A DNA stretch of 64,000 nt from Deltaproteobacteria bacterium (lineage in GTDB: Bacteria; Desulfobacterota; Syntrophia; Syntrophales; Smithellaceae). The stretch spans positions 1-64,000 of the forward strand of contig JAAYDW010000098.1 of NCBI GenBank assembly GCA_012729055.1. Direction: 5' to 3'. The notes beneath the pieces were generated by a model. That model ran no database searches, was not told the origin of the DNA, and saw only the letters and a program-made list of their open reading frames with translations. How positions within the stretch are numbered: the first letter of the stretch is position 1; the number at the start of each line of letters is the position of its first letter. This document shows, piece after piece, positions 17,326 to 26,380 of this stretch. The translations under genes and the position numbers were made by a program.

Positions 17326-18006
17326 ATGGACAACTCAAAAACAACAACACCCCGGACCGGACCGGACGACCGCCTGATCGCTTTGCAGGCGAGAGCGGTG
17401 CTTTTCAACCTCCTGGCGCAGGCGTTCAACTATCCGGATCAACTCCTCGTGGAAAAACTGGCCTCGGGAGAATTCACTGCAACACTGGATGAATCGCTCG
17501 GCATCCTCCAGCCGGAAGGCGTGTGGACCGATCGGCTTGCTCTTCTGGAAGGAAAATACACGGCATCCGGCCAGAACGCGGAAAATCTGCTTCTGGAGCT
17601 GGAAAAAGACTATACCCGGCTGTTTTTTTCGTCAAAACCCCGCCTGGTTTATCTTTTCGAATCCGTTTACAAGGAAGGGAAACTGCTCCAGGAATCGACC
17701 TTTGAGATCGCAAGGCTTTATTACGAAGCGGGATTGAATATGGTGGACGATTTCAAACTGCCGCCCGATCACATTGCAGTAGAGTTTGAATTTATGGCCT
17801 ATCTGTGCTTCAACGAGCTTGCGGCCGTGAAGAAAGGAAACCGGGAAAACGAGACGCTGGCGCAGAAGCTCCAGAAAGAAACGCTGGAAAAGCATCTCAC
17901 GAATTTCGGACTCGCGTTGGCGGAAAAGGTCGTCGCCCATGCAGCGACGGATTTTTATAAGATCATGGCGGCCATCGCTGCCTCCATCCTCGCCGGCGGC
18001 CGTTAG
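17326..18006 (+). CDS. TorD-family molybdoenzyme chaperone
   Basis: This 226-residue all-helical protein resembles TorD/DmsD (redox enzyme maturation proteins). Family features are FNLLAQAFNYP near the start, EKDYTRLFF, then the diagnostic central segment PPDHIAVEFEFMAYLC (family E-P-x-D-H-x-x-x-E-x-x-x-M). Such chaperones bind the Tat signal of their partner and hold back export until the molybdenum cofactor is inserted. The gene lies 105 bases after the ferredoxin subunit, across a stem-loop, and its partner is almost certainly the Tat-bearing subunit upstream. Confidence 0.85.
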   Translation: MDNSKTTTPRTGPDDRLIALQARAVLFNLLAQAFNYPDQLLVEKLASGEFTATLDESLGILQPEGVWTDRLALLEGKYTASGQNAENLLLELEKDYTRLFFSSKPRLVYLFESVYKEGKLLQESTFEIARLYYEAGLNMVDDFKLPPDHIAVEFEFMAYLCFNELAAVKKGNRENETLAQKLQKETLEKHLTNFGLALAEKVVAHAATDFYKIMAAIAASILAGGR

Positions 18007-18036
18007 AGAAAAGCGGCAACGCCTGCACGACATATA

Positions 18037-18079
18037 AAAGCGGCCGCGGACGGTTGGTTAAACCGCCAGCGGCCGCTTT
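18037..18079. terminator. Bidirectional terminator between torD and an acyl-CoA synthetase gene
   Basis: AAAGCGGCCGC (18037-18047) and GCGGCCGCTTT (18069-18079) form an 11-base-pair stem, with a smaller GGTT/AACC stem inside. A's lead in and T's follow on both strands, fitting convergent genes. Confidence 0.8.
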
Positions 18080-18108
18080 GCTTTTCGGGAAACGAATTAC
18101 GACGACGC

Positions 18109-19917
18109 TTACTGGTAGAGCGCCTCGATCGAATCCTTCAGCTTGTCAAGAACGACCTTGCGCTTGAGCTTCATCGTCTGCGTCAGCATGCCGTTGTCCA
18201 GGCTGAACGGTTCGGCGAGCACAAGGAACTTTTTCGGAATCTCATAGCCGCCGAATTTCCCCTGCAGATGGCTCGTGATCGTTTGGCCGATCATCTCGGC
18301 GACCTCCGGGCGCGCCGCCAGGGCTTTGGGTTCGGTTGGCAGGCCTTTTGACTTCGCCCACCCGGCCAGCACATCGAAATCAGGAACAACAATGCAGATG
18401 TTGAAGGGGCGGTTGAAGCCGTAAATCACCGCCTGCTGAACATAGGGGATGAGGCAGATTTCTTCCTCCAGCGAAACGGGGAAACAGAACTTTCCGTTTT
18501 CGAGTTTGTACTGCTCCTTGATGCGCCCGGTGATGAAGAGATAGCCGTCCTTGTCCAGGCGGCCGCGGTCGCCGGTGCGGAAACCGCCGTCGGGCGTCAT
18601 GGCCGCCGCCGTATCCTCCGGACGATTGTGATATCCCTTCATCACATTGGGGCCGTAAACGATGATTTCACCGTCCGTGGCGCCTTCTTCCACGACGGAA
18701 GAATCGATCACGATGCTTATCTTGTCGATGGCCCGGCCGACGCTGCCTAACCGATAGGCAAAAGACGCGTTCATGGTCGCAGCCGGCGAGGTTTCCGTAA
18801 GTCCGTAGCAGTCGTAAACGGGCAGGCCGATGTCGAAGAAGAAGTGACCGATTTCCGGATTCATCGCGGCGCTGCCGGTCATGGCGCCCATCACCCGGCC
18901 GCCCAGCTTTTCCCGGATTTTCGAAAAGACGATTTTATCCGCGATTTTGAATTTGAGATTGGTGAAAAAATCGGACCGGCCCTGGGCGGCCAGTTCCCGC
19001 CTTTTCTTGCCGGCTTCCACGCCCATGACGAACAGCTTCTTGGGCAGCCCCCCCTCCTTGTTCATCTTGGCCCAGAGGCCGTCGTAGATGCGGTTGAAGA
19101 CGCGGGGGACGGCAACCAGGAAGGTGGGCCTGACTTTCACGATATCATCGACGATCGTGGAGGGGCTTTCCGCCAGGCCCATTGCGCCGCCCAGACGGAT
19201 GATGGCAAACAGTTCGCCGGTCTGGCCGAAGGAATGCGCCCAGGGCAAAATAGCGAGCGTGAGAGCGTCTCTGCCGTCGTTTTTCTTCAGTTCGGGGTAC
19301 ATCTTCTGGCCGGCTATGGAGTTGCTGGTGAAATTGCCGTGGGACAGAAGCACGCCCTTGGGATTGCCGGTGGTTCCCGACGTGTAAATGAGTTCGGCGA
19401 TGTCGTCCGCCTGCGGACTCCGCGGCAGAACGGGGGAAGCGGCGCCCTTCTTCTCCAGCGCGGCCATGGAGTTGTCTCCCTCGGCGTCGATGACAAAAAT
19501 ATGTTGGAGCGTCGGAATCTCCGCGGGGAAATGTTTTATTTTTTCGTAGATCTCCGGCTTGGAGACAAAGAGAACCTTGATCTGGCTGTCGGTGACGATG
19601 TACTTCCAGATTTGAACGAGCTCCGCCTCGTACATGGGCACAAAGCGGGCGATCCGGCCCCACGTGGCAAACGCCGCCACCACCCACTCCAGGCGGTTGT
19701 TGGCAATGATGCCGACGGCGTCTCCTTCACTGACACCGAGCAGCGCCAGGCCCGAACGGAGATGATCGATGCGGGTGTTGACTTCCCGGCGCGTCGCCCA
19801 CTCAAAAACGCCGTCTTTGTTTTTTGTGCCGATAAGATTTCTGTCGGCATACTTGTCCAGACTCTCCTGCCACCAGTCGATCAGGTTGTCCGGCTTCTCG
19901 AGTTGAAACGCATGCAT
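18109..19917 (-). CDS. Long-chain acyl-CoA synthetase, AMP-forming
   Basis: The 602-residue adenylate-forming enzyme has YTSGTTGNPKGV (phosphate loop), YGLTETSPA, a TGDRGRLDKDGYLFITGR hinge and the KLENGKFCFPVSLEEE segment of the LACS/FAA subgroup. This subgroup has LENGKF where shorter acyl-CoA synthetases have GGENI. It joins fatty acid, ATP and CoA to acyl-CoA, AMP and diphosphate. The start is set at the ATG with GGAGGA directly upstream; an open frame runs 55 codons further but lacks a ribosome site. The gene stands alone. Its substrate is probably a medium- or long-chain acid. Confidence 0.87.
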   Translation of the reverse strand: MHAFQLEKPDNLIDWWQESLDKYADRNLIGTKNKDGVFEWATRREVNTRIDHLRSGLALLGVSEGDAVGIIANNRLEWVVAAFATWGRIARFVPMYEAELVQIWKYIVTDSQIKVLFVSKPEIYEKIKHFPAEIPTLQHIFVIDAEGDNSMAALEKKGAASPVLPRSPQADDIAELIYTSGTTGNPKGVLLSHGNFTSNSIAGQKMYPELKKNDGRDALTLAILPWAHSFGQTGELFAIIRLGGAMGLAESPSTIVDDIVKVRPTFLVAVPRVFNRIYDGLWAKMNKEGGLPKKLFVMGVEAGKKRRELAAQGRSDFFTNLKFKIADKIVFSKIREKLGGRVMGAMTGSAAMNPEIGHFFFDIGLPVYDCYGLTETSPAATMNASFAYRLGSVGRAIDKISIVIDSSVVEEGATDGEIIVYGPNVMKGYHNRPEDTAAAMTPDGGFRTGDRGRLDKDGYLFITGRIKEQYKLENGKFCFPVSLEEEICLIPYVQQAVIYGFNRPFNICIVVPDFDVLAGWAKSKGLPTEPKALAARPEVAEMIGQTITSHLQGKFGGYEIPKKFLVLAEPFSLDNGMLTQTMKLKRKVVLDKLKDSIEALYQ

Positions 19918-20219
19918 AAAAAATCCTCCTTCTTTTGCAAAAGAACGCGGTCTCCCTTTTTTTCTGCCTGACGCCAACTCCGTTTCTCCTATAAAGGATT
20001 TTCCGTTCAAACACAATTCAAAATGTGACCAGTGGTTACAAAAAGGCGCGGCGGCGCCCGGACCGGGCCGTCGGGCGAGCAAACGGACTGTTTTACGGAG
20101 ATGTTGCCGTCGTCGAAAAATCTTTTCGGGCTAAAAGGTTTTGAAATATTTCGTTGCACGGAAGTCCGAACAACGTGGCTAAAAGACAAGATAGACAATT
20201 TGACAAAGCGGTTCTTTCA

Positions 20220-20385
20220 GGCGGTGTGGAAACTCGGCATTATTGGCGTTACGGTCGATTTTCAGGTCGGGGCGGAAGAGATTGCCTGCATCTACGAGGA
20301 GTCCGACACCGCATCAAGGGCGGCGAAAATATTTCGCCGCGGGCCGTTGAGGAGGTGCTCTACGCTCATCCGACGAAAATCAGGA
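20220..20385 (+). pseudogene. Remnant of an acyl-CoA ligase C-terminal region
   Basis: Two frames together recall the hinge and C-terminal domain of a class I acyl-CoA ligase. The first reads VWKLGIIGV, where ligases have W-x-TGDIGV. The second reads CLHLRG then IKGGENISPRAVEEVLYAHP, almost exactly the conserved GGENI-P-VE-L-HP block. No adenylation loop or start lies upstream. It sits in a gap (19918-20439) that otherwise holds only the SDR terminator; I recognise nothing at 19918-20219. Confidence 0.55.
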
Positions 20386-20389
20386 AAAC

Positions 20390-20415
20390 CCCCGTCCGGA
20401 GAAATCCGGGCGGGG
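20390..20415 (-). terminator. Terminator of the SDR gene
   Basis: An 11-base-pair GC-rich hairpin (CCCCGTCCGGA with TCCGGGCGGGG on the plus strand) is closed by a 4-base loop. On the minus strand GTTTTCC follows. It lies 25 bases past the SDR stop codon. Confidence 0.65.
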
Positions 20416-20439
20416 TGCTTTCTTCCGAAGTCCATCCGT

Positions 20440-21240
20440 TTAAGCGCCTTCACGGAACAGCGACGTTCTTCCTCCGTCCACCACCAGATCGTGGCAGTTC
20501 ACGAAGCTGCCTTCGTCGGAGGCCAGAAAGAGCGCGCCGTAGGCAATGTCTTTATCCAGACCGGCGCGGGGCAGGGGCGTGGCCTTGGCCAGACTCTGTT
20601 TGAGTTTTTCCATTTTGCGGGCGTTTTGTTCATCGGACAGTTTGCCGGCCGCCTGCGAGCCGCCCCAGAAGATCGGCGTCGCGATTGCGCCGGGGGAAAT
20701 GCTGTTCACGCGGATGCCGAAGGGACCCAGTTCGACACCGGCGAGCCGCGTGATATGCGTGACCGCCGCCTTGGCGGCCGTGTAGAGATAGCCGCCCTGA
20801 TTCATGCGGATCGCCGCCACGCTGGAGTTGTTGATAATGCAGCCCGCGCCCTGGGCTTTCATGACGGGAGCCGCATGCTTCATGCCGAACACCACCGCGC
20901 CCAAAAGCAGGTTCATGCTGTAAGTGAAATCTTCCGGCGTCACGGTTTCCAGCGTGCCGCGATCCGGACCGCCCGCGTTGTTGAACAGACAATCCAGCCG
21001 GCCGAAGCGGGCGACGGCCAGATCGATGAGCGCCTTGATGTCCGCTTCAATGGTGACGTCCGTTTTTTGATAGAGGACGTTTTCGCCCAGACGTTTGGCG
21101 ATGGCCGCGCCTTTTTCTTCCGAACGGCCGGCGATGATCACTTTCGCGCCTTCGGCGGCAAACACTTCCGCGGTGGCTTCGCCGATGCCGCTCGTTCCGC
21201 CGGTGATCACGGTCACTTTGTTTTCCAGTCTCCTGCTCAT
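20440..21240 (-). CDS. Short-chain dehydrogenase/reductase
   Basis: This 266-residue classical SDR has the NAD(P) motif TGGTSGIG, NNAG, catalytic serine in INNSSVAA and YTAAK as Y-x-x-x-K. The sequence after the active site (NSISPGAIATPI) and the C-terminal VVDGGRTS fit the FabG/3-hydroxyacyl-CoA dehydrogenase-like group. A likely role is oxidising or reducing a hydroxy/oxo acyl or cyclic compound. ATG 21240 is chosen because GGAG lies 7 bases before it; a second ATG two codons upstream is too close to that site. Confidence 0.82.
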   Translation of the reverse strand: MSRRLENKVTVITGGTSGIGEATAEVFAAEGAKVIIAGRSEEKGAAIAKRLGENVLYQKTDVTIEADIKALIDLAVARFGRLDCLFNNAGGPDRGTLETVTPEDFTYSMNLLLGAVVFGMKHAAPVMKAQGAGCIINNSSVAAIRMNQGGYLYTAAKAAVTHITRLAGVELGPFGIRVNSISPGAIATPIFWGGSQAAGKLSDEQNARKMEKLKQSLAKATPLPRAGLDKDIAYGALFLASDEGSFVNCHDLVVDGGRTSLFREGA

Positions 21241-21462
21241 ATGCATACTCCTTACATTGGAATTTTTGGTTCAGCAAATACCACGATGGATAGTATTCCG
21301 CGCGCCCGTTGTCAAATCAAATATCGCACCGGGACGAAAAAAGCGCCTGCGTCACGCCGGACATCGGAAGGATGTGCCTTTTTATTTTGGTGTAATCGAC
21401 GATTTCCTTTATGCCGGGTTTGTGGTATGGATCGTCCAGTTCTGTTTCATAAAGGAGCCTTT

Positions 21463-22086
21463 ATGAATGCACCGGAATTGACCCAGCAGGCCCTCGGTAT
21501 CCTGCGTTCGCCCGACCGCTTCGAATGGTACGTCATTCCCCTCCTGGCGTTCGTGGTTTATATTTACACCAACGAAATCAGCAAGAAAAACTGGAAGGGT
21601 GTTGCCGCAGGGCTTTCCCTGTACCTTGTTCACTGGTTTTACGAAATCGCAAACGCCCTCATTCAGTTCGGCAGCGGCCACGCCCTCTGGACGGTTCCGG
21701 CCGGCACCGCCTTTTTGATTCTGATCGGCGTCGGCATCGAACTGAGCCTGATGTTTTCCGTCGCCGGCCTGGTCATGTCGAAAGTGCTCCCGGAGGATCG
21801 TCACCTGAAAATCTGCGGCGTCAACAACCGCCTGTTTTTCGCGGTGGTCAACGCCGCCCTGTTTTCCGTCATCGAAATTTTTCTGGCCCGGACGCCCGTG
21901 TTCCACTGGGTCTATCCGTGGTGGGGCGCCCTTCCGGTGTTTGTCACCGTCTACATTCCGTTTTTTGGAGTTTCCTTCCTGTGCTACGACTGGAAACCGA
22001 AGGCGCAGATCGCGCTCATCGGCGCGCTGTTTGTCGTGGATGTCCTGATGATGGTCGTCTTTGCGGGCATCCTGAAATGGATATGA
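21463..22086 (+). CDS. Integral membrane protein of unknown function
   Basis: The 207-residue product has about six hydrophobic segments, starting with FEWYVIPLLAFVVYIYTNEI. It has scattered charged residues in the loops (KVLPEDRHLK) and ends in VVDVLMMVVFAGILKWI. It starts with AAAGGAG at good spacing. No transporter signature, heme ligand pattern or known family is recognisable to me. It lies between the divergent SDR gene and a cupin regulator. Confidence 0.65.
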   Translation: MNAPELTQQALGILRSPDRFEWYVIPLLAFVVYIYTNEISKKNWKGVAAGLSLYLVHWFYEIANALIQFGSGHALWTVPAGTAFLILIGVGIELSLMFSVAGLVMSKVLPEDRHLKICGVNNRLFFAVVNAALFSVIEIFLARTPVFHWVYPWWGALPVFVTVYIPFFGVSFLCYDWKPKAQIALIGALFVVDVLMMVVFAGILKWI

Positions 22087-22224
22087 TTTATCGAAAAGGT
22101 GAAGTTAAAATTCGGAAGACTGTCTGAAGCGCAGAAAAGTTAGACGAGCGGCCCGGCAGGAGAAAGGACAGCCGTCGGGTTGGGCCGGGCAAAAAAGAAT
22201 TTATGCTAGGTGGGAAAGGTCAGC

Positions 22225-22776
22225 ATGGCAAAGGCAAAAAAAGAAGAGAAGACATCATTCGGCCGGCGTATCCGGTCGTACCGGGAGAGCCGGAAAATGA
22301 GCCTCCGGGATCTGGCGCATGAAACAGGATATCCCGCCGATCTTCTGGAGCAGGTGGAAAAGGACGAGACCACGCCGCCCGTGGCGCTGGTGCTGCAGTT
22401 GAGCCGGACGCTCGAGATAGGCGCCAAAGCGTTCAGCGCGACGGAAAGCAAAAAAGCCTCCACCCGGGTCAAAAGCCAGAAGATCCGGGCCGGCTCCTAC
22501 GCGTACAAGCAACTGACGCGGCCAGGTTCCAACAAGCATCTGGGCGCCTACCTCGTTTCCGTTCCCGCCAATACGGAGCATGAAGGCGTTGCCTATCATC
22601 ATGACGGCGAGGAATTCATTTATGTGCTCCGAGGAAAACTGTCGATCAAGGTCGGACGGAACACTTCCGTGCTGGGACGCGGCGAGTGCATCCATTTCAA
22701 TTCGGCGCTGCATCACGCGTTGAGCAATCCTTCCGACGAGAAAACGGAACTGCTGGTGGTGCTCTACAATCCTTAG
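22225..22776 (+). CDS. XRE-family regulator with C-terminal cupin domain
   Basis: A 183-residue protein with two parts. A lambda-repressor-like helix-turn-helix spans about residues 10-65 (RIRSYRESRKMSLRDLAHETGY). A cupin barrel follows, with the metal-binding-like YHHDGEEFIYVLRGKL and the later HFNSALHHAL. This XRE-cupin layout is typical of regulators that sense a small molecule in the cupin pocket, such as PuuR-like proteins. The acyl-CoA dehydrogenase gene begins 16 bases downstream, so it probably controls fatty- or aromatic-acid breakdown genes including that one. Confidence 0.85.
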   Translation: MAKAKKEEKTSFGRRIRSYRESRKMSLRDLAHETGYPADLLEQVEKDETTPPVALVLQLSRTLEIGAKAFSATESKKASTRVKSQKIRAGSYAYKQLTRPGSNKHLGAYLVSVPANTEHEGVAYHHDGEEFIYVLRGKLSIKVGRNTSVLGRGECIHFNSALHHALSNPSDEKTELLVVLYNP

Positions 22777-22792
22777 AAAAGGCGCGGCGACA

Positions 22793-23953
22793 ATGGCATT
22801 CGAAATATCAAACGAGCAGGAAATGATCCGGCTGATGGCCCGGGATTTTGCAAAAAAGGAACTGGAACCGATGGCGGCCCGCTGGGATAAAGAGGGAACC
22901 TTTCCGGCGGACGCGGTGAAAAAAATGGGAGCGCTGGGACTTTTGGGCATGATGGTCCCACCCGAGCAGGGCGGATCCGGCGCAGGCGCGGTGGCCTATT
23001 CGCTCGCGCTGCAGGAGATCGCCGCGGCGTGCGCCTCCTGCGCCGTCACCATGTCCGTGGCCAATCTCTCCACCGAGCCGCTTTTGAAGTTCGGCACGAA
23101 AGTCCAAAAGGACAAGTGGCTTGCGGATCTGGCCGAGGGCTCCCTCTTGGGCGCGTTTGCGCTCACGGAGCCGGGCGCCGGATCCGATCCCGGATCGATG
23201 ACGACCCGGGCGGTTCTGAAGAAAGACAAGTACGTCGTGAACGGCGCCAAGGTGTTCATCACGCACGGCCAGTATGCCGACATCATCAACCTGATTGTCC
23301 GGACCGGGCAGGAAAAGGGAACCCGGGGGCTTTCCGCCTTCATTGTGGAAAAAGGCACGCCCGGGTTTACCGTCGGCGCGAGGGAGGACAAGATGGGGCT
23401 GCGCGCCTCCAACACCGTCGAGCTGATTTTCGAGGACTGTGAAATTCCCGCCGGAAATCTGCTGGGCAATCCCGGCGAAGGCTTTAAAGTGGCCATGATG
23501 GCTCTCGACAGCGGGCGGATCGGCATCGCCTCGCAGGCGGTGGGCATCGCGCGGGCCTGTCTTGCGGAAGCGGTGTCCTACACGGGGCAGCGCCGCCAGT
23601 TCGGCAAAACGATCGATTCGTTCGAGGCGATCCGCTTCATGATCGCAAACGCCGCGACGAAAATCGAAGCCGCTTCATGGCTCACGCTGGCGGCGGCCGA
23701 CCGCAAGGATCGGGGGCTTCGGTTCACCAAGGAAGCCTCGATGGCCAAGCTGTTCGCTTCGGAAACCGCCAACGCGGCCGCCTACATGGCGCTGCAGGTG
23801 CACGGCGGCTACGGCTACACCAGGGACTACAAGGTCGAACGCCTCTACCGCGATGCGCGCGCCACGACGATTTATGAAGGCACGTCGGAAATCCAGCGCA
23901 TCGTCATCGCCCGGGAAGTGATCAGCGAACAGGGAAGCGCTTCCCCGTCTTAA
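22793..23953 (+). CDS. Acyl-CoA dehydrogenase
   Basis: A 386-residue FAD enzyme of the short/branched-chain acyl-CoA dehydrogenase type, which makes the trans-2-enoyl-CoA. Visible family signatures are FALTEPGAGSDPGS (FAD/substrate loop), QFGKTIDSFEAIRF, VHGGYGYTRDY and IYEGTSEIQR with the likely catalytic base E362. The length is typical. It follows the XRE-cupin regulator by 16 bases. Substrate length is not readable from sequence. Electrons would pass to electron-transfer flavoprotein, encoded elsewhere. Confidence 0.9.
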   Translation: MAFEISNEQEMIRLMARDFAKKELEPMAARWDKEGTFPADAVKKMGALGLLGMMVPPEQGGSGAGAVAYSLALQEIAAACASCAVTMSVANLSTEPLLKFGTKVQKDKWLADLAEGSLLGAFALTEPGAGSDPGSMTTRAVLKKDKYVVNGAKVFITHGQYADIINLIVRTGQEKGTRGLSAFIVEKGTPGFTVGAREDKMGLRASNTVELIFEDCEIPAGNLLGNPGEGFKVAMMALDSGRIGIASQAVGIARACLAEAVSYTGQRRQFGKTIDSFEAIRFMIANAATKIEAASWLTLAAADRKDRGLRFTKEASMAKLFASETANAAAYMALQVHGGYGYTRDYKVERLYRDARATTIYEGTSEIQRIVIAREVISEQGSASPS

Positions 23954-23988
23954 GAGAAAAAAAGAAATAAAAAAGATTGGTGAAAAGA

Positions 23989-24029
23989 GCGGGGAACACC
24001 GCCCTCCGTGAGGGTGGGATGCTCCCCGC
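23989..24029. terminator. Terminator between convergent acyl-CoA dehydrogenase genes
   Basis: GCGGGGA (23989-23995) pairs with TCCCCGC (24023-24029), and an inner CCCT/AGGG stem forms as well. A CTCTTTTC tract follows on the minus strand, so it serves that strand best. Confidence 0.6.
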
Positions 24030-24040
24030 CGGATAAAGAA

Positions 24041-25183
24041 TTACCGGGATTGCAGCGTGCGTCCGATAGTCATGATTTCCGCTTCCTTCGTTCCTTCGTA
24101 AAGCTCCAGAATTTTCGCATCGCGGTACCACTTCTGCACGGGATATTCGTCAATGTAGCCGTAGCCGCCGTGCAGTTCGACGGCGTAGTTGGCGCAAAAC
24201 ACGGCGGTCTGTCCGCCGTAGAATTTTGCCATCGCGGCGAGCGTGTAGTCGGGTTTGCCCTCGTCGATCAGCCAGGCCGCTTTGTAAACCAGGCCGCGCA
24301 GCGCTTCGATGCGGATGGCCATTTCGGTCAGCTTCATCTGCGTCATCTGGTAAGCCCCCAGCGGAGCGCCGAAGGCGGTTCGCTCCTTGACGTACTTGAC
24401 GCTGGTGTCCAGGCACGCTTCGGAAAGCCCCAGCGCCTGGGCGGAAACCATGACCCGGGTTATGTCAAAAAAATGCATGAGCTGACGGAACCCGTTTCCT
24501 TCCTTGCCGACCAGATTGGCCTGCGGAACGCGGACGTCTTCCAGCGCGATTTCCGCCGTGTCGCTGGCGCGGATGCCCATCTTGCCGTGAATCTTGTTGC
24601 GGGTGATGCCCTTGGCGTCCGCCGGAACGATGATCAGAGAGAAGCTTGAGTGCTTCTTGGCTTCCGGTTGGGTGATGCACTGCGCGACCATGAAATCGCA
24701 CACCGTGCCGTTGGTGATGAACATTTTATTGCCGTTGATCACGTAGTCGCTTGCGTCCTTGACCGCGCGGGTCTTGTAACCCGCGACGTCCGTTCCGGCG
24801 TTGGGTTCGGTATAAGCGCCGGCGCTGACTTTTTCCCCCGAGCAGATCGGCGGCAGATAGGTTTCCTTCTGCTCCTTCGTTCCGTAGTTGAGAATGGATT
24901 CGCAGCCGAAGCCGGAGGCGACCACGTTGAGACTGATGCCCATATCCACCTTGGAGATTTCCTCCGTGATGATGGCATTTCCCAGAATGCCGGCGCCGGG
25001 GCCGCCGTATTCTTCGGGAATCCAGGCGCCGACCAGGCCGTTGGCGGCCGCTTTCTTCCGGATTTCCGGCGTGTATTTTTCATGTTCATCGCATTCGCGC
25101 GAAACCGGCGCGATTTCCGCCACGGCAAACTTATAGGCCATCTCCTTCAACATTTTCATCTCTTCCGAGAGCTCAAAATCCAT
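24041..25183 (-). CDS. Acyl-CoA dehydrogenase (second copy, distinct subgroup)
   Basis: A 380-residue acyl-CoA dehydrogenase with AYTEPNAGTDVAG, MGIRASDTAEI, ELHGGYGYIDEYPVQKWYRDAK and LYEGTKEAEIMTIGR, including the candidate base E363. The YEGTKEAEIMTIGR ending differs from the usual YEGTSEIQR of the neighbouring copy. I associate it with the anaerobic subgroup that includes cyclohexane- and cyclohexene-carboxyl-CoA dehydrogenases, though this is from memory. The gene follows the 3-hydroxyacyl-CoA dehydrogenase on the same strand after 56 bases, so they form a two-gene beta-oxidation unit. Confidence 0.87.
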   Translation of the reverse strand: MDFELSEEMKMLKEMAYKFAVAEIAPVSRECDEHEKYTPEIRKKAAANGLVGAWIPEEYGGPGAGILGNAIITEEISKVDMGISLNVVASGFGCESILNYGTKEQKETYLPPICSGEKVSAGAYTEPNAGTDVAGYKTRAVKDASDYVINGNKMFITNGTVCDFMVAQCITQPEAKKHSSFSLIIVPADAKGITRNKIHGKMGIRASDTAEIALEDVRVPQANLVGKEGNGFRQLMHFFDITRVMVSAQALGLSEACLDTSVKYVKERTAFGAPLGAYQMTQMKLTEMAIRIEALRGLVYKAAWLIDEGKPDYTLAAMAKFYGGQTAVFCANYAVELHGGYGYIDEYPVQKWYRDAKILELYEGTKEAEIMTIGRTLQSR

Positions 25184-25239
25184 ATCCGTATCTCCTTCCT
25201 TTGGTCAGTCAATGGTTGTCCGGATCTCCAGGCGCAAGC

Positions 25240-26094
25240 TTATTTGCCGTAGTCGTAAACGCCCCGGCCGGTTTTGCGGCCGAAATTGCCGGCGCGCACG
25301 AGTTTGCGCAGAATCGGCGCAGGACGGTATTTGTCGCCCAGCTCCCGGTGCAGCCCCTCGATCACGCGCAGCAGCGTTTCATTGCCGACGAGGTCGGCAA
25401 GCGCCAGCGGTCCGATCGGATGATTGCAGCCCAGGACCATGCCCTTGTCGATGTCCTCGGCCGAGGCCAGCCCTTCATCCAGGACGAAGAAGGCTTCGTT
25501 GAGCATGGTGCACAGAATGCGATTGACGACAAACGCCGGCGCCTCCTTGACGGTGATGACGTCCTTGCCGATCCTTTTGCCCCAGGCGCGCGCGGCGTCG
25601 AGCGTTTCATCGGAAGTCTGGTGGCCGCGGATGATCTCCAGAAGACGCATCACCGGAACGGGATTGAAGAAGTGCGTGCCGATGAAGCGGTCGGGCCTGC
25701 CGGTCACGGCGGCCATCTCCGTAATGCTCAGGCCGGACGTGTTGGTGAAAAACAGGCAGTGCGGGGGGACAATCGTTTCCAGTTCGGCGTACACTTTTTT
25801 CTTGACGTCCATCACTTCAATCACGACCTCGACGACGACGTCCGCGTCGGCGGCGGCTTCCTTGATGTCCAGCGTCGGATGAAGGCGCTCCAGAATCGCA
25901 TTCATCTGCTGGGAAGAAATTTTGCCTTTTTCGGCGTCGCGGGAAAGATTTTTCCGGATCGTGTTCATTCCGCCGTCGACGAATCTCTGCTCGATGTCGC
26001 GCAATGCGACTTCATAACCTGCCTGTGCGCAAACCTGCGCAATGCCGTTGCCCATCAGGCCCGCTCCCAGAACACAAATCTTCTTGATTTCCAT
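25240..26094 (-). CDS. 3-hydroxyacyl-CoA (3-hydroxybutyryl-CoA) dehydrogenase
   Basis: This 284-residue protein is of the Hbd/PaaH type, oxidising (3S)-hydroxyacyl-CoA with NAD. The nucleotide-binding motif is [12 protein letters not shown] at the start. The catalytic histidine lies in [11 protein letters not shown], and [10 protein letters not shown] begins the C-terminal helical domain that ends in GRGVYDYGK. The length of about 282 residues matches the single-domain enzymes. The start is set at the ATG with AAGGAG upstream; the frame stays open further but the Rossmann fold begins exactly here. An acyl-CoA dehydrogenase lies immediately downstream. Confidence 0.93.
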   Translation of the reverse strand: MEIKKICVLGAGLMGNGIAQVCAQAGYEVALRDIEQRFVDGGMNTIRKNLSRDAEKGKISSQQMNAILERLHPTLDIKEAAADADVVVEVVIEVMDVKKKVYAELETIVPPHCLFFTNTSGLSITEMAAVTGRPDRFIGTHFFNPVPVMRLLEIIRGHQTSDETLDAARAWGKRIGKDVITVKEAPAFVVNRILCTMLNEAFFVLDEGLASAEDIDKGMVLGCNHPIGPLALADLVGNETLLRVIEGLHRELGDKYRPAPILRKLVRAGNFGRKTGRGVYDYGK

Positions 26095-26380
26095 GGTGAG
26101 ATCTCCTTGTGGTTGCTGGTTGAAAAAAAAAGTGGGTGGCGCCGTTTTCCTCCGGTTGGACGGTATGTGCAATGAAATGTGAGATATCAGGATCGGGCGG
26201 CTTTCGTCAAGGGGAAAACACATTCCGCCTCCGGAAGACAAGACAATGACAAGACTCCGTCTCCTGTTGTTTAATGGCGCATGCCTGAGCGGGAAAACAC
26301 ACGGTTCGGGGCGGATTATCCGGAACAGGATCTGAATCCTTTCTCTTGGCCCCCGCTGCGAAATTTCAGAGGAGGAAAGC

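Noticed and set aside
20032-21462. N-terminal two thirds of a 684-codon plus-strand frame
   Set aside because: It is antisense to the SDR gene; only the last 207 codons, behind AAAGGAG at 21463, form a real membrane protein.
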